Source of the DNA: Alphaproteobacteria bacterium
Lineage (GTDB): Bacteria > Pseudomonadota > Alphaproteobacteria > Micavibrionales > UBA2020
NCBI GenBank assembly: GCA_029266795.1
Contig: JAQSWE010000072.1
Span: 1-9,855, forward strand
DNA: 9,855 bases
Reading direction: 5' to 3'
Shown here: piece after piece, positions 4,391 through 9,855 of the stretch
How positions within the stretch are numbered: position 1 is the stretch's first letter
How the letters are laid out: each line of letters opens with the position of its first letter
The notes under the pieces: model-generated
Seen by the model: only the letters and a program-made list of their open reading frames with translations
The model's database searches: none
What the model was told of the DNA's origin: nothing
Made by a program: the position numbers and the translations under genes

Positions 4391-7114
4391 ATGCAAAATG
4401 CCTCCTTGGAAATTCCGGCGAACGACGCGCCCGAAACTGCGCCAGTCCCAGCGACTGCCGTGACACCTGCTGCGGCAGCAGCCACCCCAATGATGGCGCA
4501 ATATCATGCGGTGAAAGAGCAGCATAAAGACTGCCTGCTTTTCTACCGCATGGGCGATTTTTTTGAATTGTTTTTCGATGATGCGATCACCGCCGCCGCC
4601 GCGCTCGACATCACGCTGACGAAACGCGGCGCGCATAACGGCGGCGAAATCCCGATGTGCGGCGTGCCATGGCATGCGCATGAAGCCTATCTCGCGCGCC
4701 TCATCAAGCTCGGCCACAAGGTCGCAATATGCGAACAGGTCGAAACGCCTGCGGAAGCGAAACAGCGCGGCGGATACAAAGCACTCGTGCGCCGCGACGT
4801 CACACGCGTCGTGACAGCCGGCACGCTGACCGAAGACACGCTGCTGGAAAAAAACGCCAACAACTACCTCGCCGCACTCGCCGAAATCGCAGGCGCGATC
4901 GGCATGGCGTGGCTGGATCTGTCGACCGGCGATTTCACGCTGCAGCCCGTGCTGCCCCGCGACCTTGGCGCGACGCTTGGCCGCGTGGGTGCGAATGAAA
5001 TCCTCGTCCCAGAGAAAATGACGCAGAATGAAAACCACTTCGAGGTTTTCGCCGATGTGCGCAACAAGCTGACCGTGCAGCCCGGTTCGCGCTTCGACGC
5101 CGAAAATGCGCGGCGCAGGCTGGAGACGATGTTCGGCGTGTCCACGCTCGAAAGCTTCGGGGGCTTCAGCCGCGCGGAAGTCGCGGCGGCCGGCGCGCTG
5201 ATCGATTATGTCGAACTGACGCAAAAGGGAAAATTCCCTCGCCTCTCCGCCCCCCGCCAGCTTGCGCTCGGCTCGGTCATGGAAATCGACGCCGCGACGC
5301 GCCGCAACCTCGAACTCACCTGCACCATGACGGGCGAGCGCGCTGGCAGCCTGCTACACACAATCGACCGCACCATCACTGGCGCAGGCGCACGGCTGCT
5401 GGCAAAACATCTGGCGATGCCCCTCACCCTACCCGCCGAAATCGACCGCCGCCTTGATATGGTCACCCATTTCTTCAAGCTCTCCGACTTACGCGCCGAT
5501 GTGCGCGGTTTTTTGCAGGGCTGCGCCGATATCGAACGCTCGCTTGCGCGTCTCAGCCTTGACCGCGGCGGTCCGCGTGATCTTGCCGCCATCCGCGACA
5601 CGCTGGGCAAGACGGTGCAGCTATTCCACGTCATCCACAAAAGCGGCGATAACCTGCCAGTTGGATTGACCGATGCGCTCGACACGCTGAAACTCTGGGG
5701 CTCGCACCACCCGCTGATCGACCAGCTGGAACGTGCGCTGGCGCAGGACCTGCCCGTGTTGGCCCGCGACGGCGGCTTCATTGCGCCCGGCTATTCCCCG
5801 CGCCTTGACGAACTGCGCGTGCTGCGCGACGACAGCCGCCAGCATATCGCGCGGCTGCAGGCCGAATATGTGCAGGCGACCGGCATCAATACGCTGAAAA
5901 TCAAGCACAACAACGTCATCGGCTATTTCATCGAAGTCACGACCGCGAACGGCGACAAACTGTTCGGCGACACCGCCCGCTTCATCCACCGCCAGACCAT
6001 GGCGAATGCCGCCCGCTTCACGACCGTCGAATTGTCTGAGCTGGAGCGCAAAATCTCCGAAGCCGCCGAAAAATCCTTGGCGCTCGAACTCGAACTTTTT
6101 GCGCAGCTGGCGAAGGAAGTCATGGCGCAGGCCGAAATCATCGCCCGCACCGCGAACGCCCTCGCCGCTATCGACGTCGCCTCGTCGCTCGCCGAATACG
6201 CCGCGCGCAACAACTGCGTGCGCCCGCTGGTCGATGAAACACTCGCATTCGACATCAAGGGCGGCCGTCATCCCGTCGTGGAATTCGCGCTGAAGCGCCA
6301 GAACGCCGATTTCATCGCGAATGACTGCAGCCTTGCCGATGCCTCGCGCGTCTGGCTGCTGACCGGCCCGAACATGGCGGGTAAATCAACCTTCCTGCGC
6401 CAGAACGCGCTGATCGCGCTGCTGGCGCAAATCGGTGCTTATGTCCCTGCGACCTCCGCGCATATCGGCGTGGTGGACCGCCTTGACAGCCGCGTGGGCG
6501 CGGCGGATGATCTCGCGCGCGGCCGCTCAACCTTCATGGTTGAAATGGTCGAAACTGCGACGATCCTCAACCAGTCGTCCTCCCGCTCGCTCGTCATCCT
6601 CGACGAAATCGGGCGCGGCACGGCGACCTTTGACGGTTTGTCCATCGCCTGGGCTTGCCTTGAATATTTGCACGAAGCGAACAAGTCGCGCGCGCTGTTC
6701 GCAACGCATTACCATGAATTGACGACACTGACCGAGAAGCTGAAAAACCTCGCCTGCTACACGATGAAGGTGAAGGAATGGAAAGACAGCATCATCTTCC
6801 TGCATGAAGTCGCCCCCGGCACCGCCGACCGTTCCTACGGCATCCATGTGGCCAAACTGGCGGGGCTGCCACCGGCGGTAATCGAGCGCGCCGAAGAAGT
6901 TCTGAAAAACCTCGAAAACCCGAAAGACGGCAAGACGTCGAAAAATGTTGGCGCGGAACTGCCGTTGTTCAGCGTGGTGCCAAAGGCTGCACCTGCAAAA
7001 CCCTCCGCTGCCGAAGAAGCCCTGCGCGCGCTCAACCCCGACAACCTGACGCCGCGCGAGGCGCTTGATGCGCTTTATGCTTTGAAAGAAAAGCTATCGG
7101 TCGATAAGAAATAA
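4391..7114 (+). CDS. mutS: DNA mismatch repair protein MutS
   Basis: MutS recognises mismatches and small loops in DNA and, as an ATP-driven clamp, recruits MutL. From the ATG at 4391 the protein has 907 residues, longer than E. coli MutS (853) mainly through an Ala/Pro-rich N-terminal extension of about 32 residues. Domain I starts at TPMMAQY (32-38) and holds YRMGDFFELF (52-61), whose Phe57 and Glu59 correspond to the mismatch-wedging Phe-x-Glu. The connector, core and clamp domains follow without a break. The ATPase has Walker A GPNMAGKST (659-667), signature STFMVEM (713-719), Walker B LVILDE ending at Glu739, and the H-loop ATHYHEL (771-777). The C-terminus has the dimer helix-turn-helix (DRSYGIHVAKLAGLP) and the usual NPDNLTPREALDALY tail segment. 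An in-frame TTG at 4385 is an alternative start; a TAA at 4379 bars anything earlier. Neither start has a clear Shine-Dalgarno. The end overlaps the convergent gene by 21 bases. Confidence 0.97.
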   Translation: MQNASLEIPANDAPETAPVPATAVTPAAAAATPMMAQYHAVKEQHKDCLLFYRMGDFFELFFDDAITAAAALDITLTKRGAHNGGEIPMCGVPWHAHEAYLARLIKLGHKVAICEQVETPAEAKQRGGYKALVRRDVTRVVTAGTLTEDTLLEKNANNYLAALAEIAGAIGMAWLDLSTGDFTLQPVLPRDLGATLGRVGANEILVPEKMTQNENHFEVFADVRNKLTVQPGSRFDAENARRRLETMFGVSTLESFGGFSRAEVAAAGALIDYVELTQKGKFPRLSAPRQLALGSVMEIDAATRRNLELTCTMTGERAGSLLHTIDRTITGAGARLLAKHLAMPLTLPAEIDRRLDMVTHFFKLSDLRADVRGFLQGCADIERSLARLSLDRGGPRDLAAIRDTLGKTVQLFHVIHKSGDNLPVGLTDALDTLKLWGSHHPLIDQLERALAQDLPVLARDGGFIAPGYSPRLDELRVLRDDSRQHIARLQAEYVQATGINTLKIKHNNVIGYFIEVTTANGDKLFGDTARFIHRQTMANAARFTTVELSELERKISEAAEKSLALELELFAQLAKEVMAQAEIIARTANALAAIDVASSLAEYAARNNCVRPLVDETLAFDIKGGRHPVVEFALKRQNADFIANDCSLADASRVWLLTGPNMAGKSTFLRQNALIALLAQIGAYVPATSAHIGVVDRLDSRVGAADDLARGRSTFMVEMVETATILNQSSSRSLVILDEIGRGTATFDGLSIAWACLEYLHEANKSRALFATHYHELTTLTEKLKNLACYTMKVKEWKDSIIFLHEVAPGTADRSYGIHVAKLAGLPPAVIERAEEVLKNLENPKDGKTSKNVGAELPLFSVVPKAAPAKPSAAEEALRALNPDNLTPREALDALYALKEKLSVDKK

Positions 7115-9259
7115 CTGCGCGCGGTTGTCAAATCCGGCAACCGGCTTCAGCCATGCCGGCTTTTCCGATATCCATTTATTGTCGATGGCGGGGCAAGCCA
7201 GCACGGTCGATATCTTGCGCTCCTCCAGCAATTTCAGCGCTTCATTCGCAGTCTTCGCTGTTTCGATGTTATGGAGGGTTTTCAGCCCCTGCCCCTCGCG
7301 GTGGTAATTGCCCGCGATGATTTTCTGTGGCGTGAAGAACAGCACATCGCCGCCCATCGCCGGATCGACATACAGGTTGCCGTAGCTTTTAAAAATACCC
7401 GTTTGCAGTGCAAGCCGGATAGCAGACTGACATTCAGCCTTGGCAATATCGGCGCGCGGCGTCACGAGACCTGCAAGACCTGCGGTAATGACCGCGAGAA
7501 TGAATAGCACCGCATAGGGACGGAACGGACGCTCGACACGGTGGAGCGCGGCTGTAATGAAAGCGGGAAACAGTGCGGCGATGGCAATAATGGCAACAGG
7601 TTGCAGGTAATACGTCCAACGCCCCTGCGCCGCGACCATCGCAAATCCGCCGACAAGCAGTGCCAGCAACAGAAGTTTTTCCCTCCGTAGCGGCATTTTC
7701 AGCAGCAGGGCGAGCGCCAGCAGCGGCTGCCACAGATGGCGCAGAATGGTGCCGGGGTCGCGCAGGAACAGCGATTTCGATTCCGAAATCAGCAACAGGA
7801 AATTTTCCCTGATAAACGGGTCGGCATCTACCATCGGCCCCGCGACAATTTTCGGGTAAAGCAGCATCTCCACCCCTGCCGCAGCCGCCGCAACGCTGAC
7901 GGCGCAGATAATGCGGGCGCGCGGCGCGAGCGCCATGATTTTCGGCAGGCACAAAACGCTCGCCCCTATCGCCACCAGCAGCGTCAGCGCGACATAGGGC
8001 ATGGACAGCGTGTCGTACTGAATACGGCTGAAATATTCTTCCAGCGGATATTCGGCGGCAAGGCCGAGGGCCGTAACAATAAACGCGCCCCACGCCATCG
8101 CGGCGAGCGGTTTCATCTGCCCCGCATCTTTCAGCGTGAAGAAACCCAAGATCGCGTAAACCACCGCCATCGGCATCAGCGCTTCGGTGCTGATCCAGAG
8201 CATCAGGCCCAGCACCGCGCCGCCTGCAAAACCCGTGGCAATATTCAGCGGGCGCATTACAAGGCAAATCAACACGCACCAGAGCATCGCCAGCAATCCG
8301 TGATGGTCGGCATCTCCCGGTAAATAATATGCGGCGAGCGGGCTGAAGGCTGCGAGCAGGAAAACGCAACCGGTCGCATGGATATGGTCGAAATGCTTTT
8401 GCGCAGCACGCATCATGAAAAACAACGCAAAAAGCCCCAGCAGCGGCGGCAGCCATGTGGCGGAGAGCATCAGGCGCAGCTCCACGCTAAAATCGCGCGG
8501 CGCGATCCAGGCACCGAGCGCGAGCAGCGCATCCAGCGGACGGGTCCAGTGGATGTAAACGCTGCCGATATCGGGGGCATTGGTGTTGCGCACAACATGG
8601 CCGAGGAAATCGTCGCCGATCAGCCATTGCCGCACCTGATTGAGGCGCATCCAGACATCCGGGTCGTTGGGGCCGAGCGGCGCGCTAAGGTTCGGCCATT
8701 TCATCACCTCGCCCTGCCGCGCGACGGCCAGTTTCACTAGCCAACCGATGGGTAGCAGCCAGAGCAGCACGCGCCACTTGTTTTTCGGCATCAGGCTTTC
8801 GTAAGCGGGCTTTCCGTTTTGGGGGAATACAAGGAAGCGCAGCAGCACGAAATTTACCTCCAGGCCCACACCCACGCCGCAGCAGAGCGCGAACATACGG
8901 GCGATAAAGCCCGCGGGCAACAGCGATAGCAGAACGCAGAACACGCCATAGTTGATCGCGGCTGCGAAGAGCTGGCAGGCGACAAAGGCGACCGCCTGCT
9001 GATGCGTTTTTGCGGGTTTGGCGGCATCGGTGAAGGTGAAATTTTTGTGGAGCAGATAGGTAACGCCGATCGCCAGCGTCATCGACAACCCGCGCGCGGC
9101 GTACACTGACAGGTCAAAGAAAATGAACAGTTCGAGCAGCGCCGCATCGACGACAAAACCCAAGCCGCCCACCAGCAGGTAGCGCAGGAAACTGGGACCG
9201 AACCGCCGCAGCAGCGGGATGCGGTTGATGAGGCTTAGCGCCTGACGTTCAAATAGCAT
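7094..9259 (-). CDS. Fused GtrA flippase domain and STT3-like GT-C glycosyltransferase
   Basis: This gene encodes 721 residues. Residues 24-147 form a four-helix GtrA-family domain: FLRYLLVGGLGFVVD (24-38), then helices near 54-75, 88-112 and 118-145, including the HKNFTF loop (71-76). GtrA proteins are thought to flip polyprenyl-phosphate sugars across the inner membrane. After a further helix (163-180) comes a multi-helix GT-C enzyme. It has the acidic loop NDPDVWMRLNQVRQWL (198-213), HWTRPLDALLALG (237-249), PGDADHHG (314-321) and GRWTYYLQP (546-554). A soluble C-terminal domain (about 600-721) contains FFTPQKIIAGNYHRE (641-655). Acidic loop, DHH and YHR motifs recall STT3/AglB-like transferases seen in alphaproteobacteria, which use lipid-linked sugar donors. 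The start ATG overlaps the upstream glycosyltransferase gene by 25 bases, with GAGG about 10 bases before it. Donor, acceptor and the in-place flippase role are inferred. GtrA and GT-C are normally separate proteins. Confidence 0.88.
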   Translation of the reverse strand: MLFERQALSLINRIPLLRRFGPSFLRYLLVGGLGFVVDAALLELFIFFDLSVYAARGLSMTLAIGVTYLLHKNFTFTDAAKPAKTHQQAVAFVACQLFAAAINYGVFCVLLSLLPAGFIARMFALCCGVGVGLEVNFVLLRFLVFPQNGKPAYESLMPKNKWRVLLWLLPIGWLVKLAVARQGEVMKWPNLSAPLGPNDPDVWMRLNQVRQWLIGDDFLGHVVRNTNAPDIGSVYIHWTRPLDALLALGAWIAPRDFSVELRLMLSATWLPPLLGLFALFFMMRAAQKHFDHIHATGCVFLLAAFSPLAAYYLPGDADHHGLLAMLWCVLICLVMRPLNIATGFAGGAVLGLMLWISTEALMPMAVVYAILGFFTLKDAGQMKPLAAMAWGAFIVTALGLAAEYPLEEYFSRIQYDTLSMPYVALTLLVAIGASVLCLPKIMALAPRARIICAVSVAAAAAGVEMLLYPKIVAGPMVDADPFIRENFLLLISESKSLFLRDPGTILRHLWQPLLALALLLKMPLRREKLLLLALLVGGFAMVAAQGRWTYYLQPVAIIAIAALFPAFITAALHRVERPFRPYAVLFILAVITAGLAGLVTPRADIAKAECQSAIRLALQTGIFKSYGNLYVDPAMGGDVLFFTPQKIIAGNYHREGQGLKTLHNIETAKTANEALKLLEERKISTVLACPAIDNKWISEKPAWLKPVAGFDNRAQLFLIDR
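7141..7164 (+). terminator. Possible mutS terminator inside the convergent gene
   Basis: CCGGC (7141-7145) and GCCGG (7155-7159) can pair around a nine-base loop, followed by CTTTT. It lies 27 bases after the mutS stop and within the coding sequence of the opposite-strand gene. The stem is only five base pairs, so this is a weak call. Confidence 0.3.
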
Positions 9260-9855
9260 AAATGCCGCGCCTCGCGGTAAGAGCGCGCCACGCCGTTCAG
9301 CACCAGTCCCGCCACGAACAACAGCGTCGCCAGCGTACCGATCGCGCTCGCCAGCACAGCGGTCGGCTGCCGCTTCACTTCGCCGGTGTCGAGGTATTCA
9401 AGAACCACGGGAACGCCAAGGCAGAGCGACAGCAGCGCGAGGAAGAACGCGATCAGCCCGAAGAACATCATCGGGCGCATGTCCTTGTACAGCATCGCAA
9501 TCGTGAACAGGATGCGGAAACCGTCGCGGAAGGTGCGCAGCTTGCTGAACGAGCCTTCGGGCCGCTCGCCATAGGGTGACGGGATTTCGATGAAAGGCAG
9601 GCGCTGCTCCAGCGTGAACACGCTCATTTCCGTTTCAATCTCGAAACCCGCGCTATGCGCCGGGAAAGATTTCGCGAAGCGGCGGGAGAACGCGCGGTAG
9701 CCGGAGAAAATATCCTGCATGCCGCGGCCGAACAGTCCCGCCACGATCAGGTTGAACATACGGTTGCCGAGCTTGTGGCCGGGCGGGAAGGATTCATCCT
9801 TGCCTTTGCGCACGCCGCAGGCCATGTCGTTATGCCCGTTCAGGATCGCATCCAC
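9235..9855 (-). CDS. Family 2 polyprenyl-phosphate glycosyltransferase, GtrB/ArnC-like (5' end outside window)
   Basis: The last 206 codons are visible; the N-terminal nucleotide-sugar-binding half with the DxD motif lies beyond the right edge. The GTG at the edge is probably an internal valine. Visible family features are ACGVRKGKDES (12-22 of the fragment), GNRMFN (30-35), QDIFSGYRAFSRRF (47-60), FEIETEM (71-77) and ERPEGSFSKL (97-106), the usual layout of GT2 enzymes that load a sugar onto undecaprenyl phosphate. Two membrane helices close the protein (about 127-153 and 166-190), as in GtrB, ArnC and bacterial dolichol-phosphate-mannose-synthase-like proteins. The product would be the lipid-linked sugar donor, made on the cytoplasmic face. 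The stop overlaps the start of the GtrA-GT-C gene by 25 bases, indicating coupled expression and joint function. Sugar identity cannot be read from this part. Confidence 0.9.
   Translation of the reverse strand: MDAILNGHNDMACGVRKGKDESFPPGHKLGNRMFNLIVAGLFGRGMQDIFSGYRAFSRRFAKSFPAHSAGFEIETEMSVFTLEQRLPFIEIPSPYGERPEGSFSKLRTFRDGFRILFTIAMLYKDMRPMMFFGLIAFFLALLSLCLGVPVVLEYLDTGEVKRQPTAVLASAIGTLATLLFVAGLVLNGVARSYREARHLCYLNVRR

Noticed and set aside
4322..5224. 300-codon open frame on the minus strand opposite mutS
   Set aside because: It lies fully antisense to well-conserved MutS domains I-II, its protein is Arg/His/Phe-rich with no recognisable domain, and it is explained by codon bias of the real gene.
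5621..6271. 216-codon minus-strand frame opposite mutS
   Set aside because: It is antisense to the MutS core and clamp, has low-quality composition and no start signal.
7736..8323. 195-codon plus-strand frame opposite the GT-C gene
   Set aside because: Its product is dominated by Arg, Gln, His and Asn, typical of an antisense shadow; no ribosome site or domain.
7434..8456. 340-codon minus-strand frame within the GtrA-GT-C gene
   Set aside because: It is in another frame of a clear membrane enzyme, and its Arg/Ala/Cys-rich product without hydrophobic segments is a frame-shift shadow.
1..9855. CRISPR array, tRNA, rRNA or insertion sequence
   Set aside because: I looked for regularly spaced repeats, cloverleaf-like segments and transposase motifs and saw none; intergenic space is limited to a few short gaps.

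Overview
The window reads as chromosomal DNA of a Gram-negative bacterium, most likely an alphaproteobacterium. This rests on the moderately GC-rich coding sequence and the style of the MutS, dUTPase, cysteine synthase and GT-C glycosyltransferase proteins. No genus can be named. The first ~710 bases differ sharply: a hand count gives about 22% G+C for bases 541-600 against about 55% for 841-900, so the left end looks like acquired or fast-evolving DNA.

Left end (1-1106, minus strand). An open reading frame that runs off the left edge starts with a clear cold shock domain and continues into a lysine-rich linker and an unrecognised second domain. Upstream of it, in native composition, lies a small secreted protein with a possible netrin/TIMP-like pattern.

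Plus-strand operon (1212-3033). dut (dUTPase), a CysK-type cysteine synthase and a small AHSA1/SRPBCC-fold protein follow each other with start/stop overlaps of 4 and 1 bases, so they are probably translated as one coupled unit. A bidirectional terminator at about 3036-3070 separates them from the next block.

Minus-strand pair (3094-4248). Two small membrane proteins share one layout: hydrophobic N-terminal segment, charged amphipathic helix with a D-aromatic...W pattern, and Ala/Pro-rich tail. Each has its own near-consensus sigma-70-type promoter, and the second is followed by a perfect 13-bp hairpin. They look like diverged paralogues of unknown function.

mutS (4391-7114, plus) encodes a complete mismatch repair ATPase with an Ala-rich N-terminal extension. 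Its last 21 bases overlap the end of a convergent gene.

Right end (7094-9855, minus strand). A family 2 polyprenyl-phosphate glycosyltransferase (GtrB/ArnC-like, cut by the right edge) overlaps by 25 bases a 721-residue protein that fuses a GtrA-type flippase domain to an STT3-like GT-C glycosyltransferase. Together they carry the three activities of a GtrA-GtrB-Gtr(type) surface glycosylation system in two genes. The fused protein is the most interesting object in the window.
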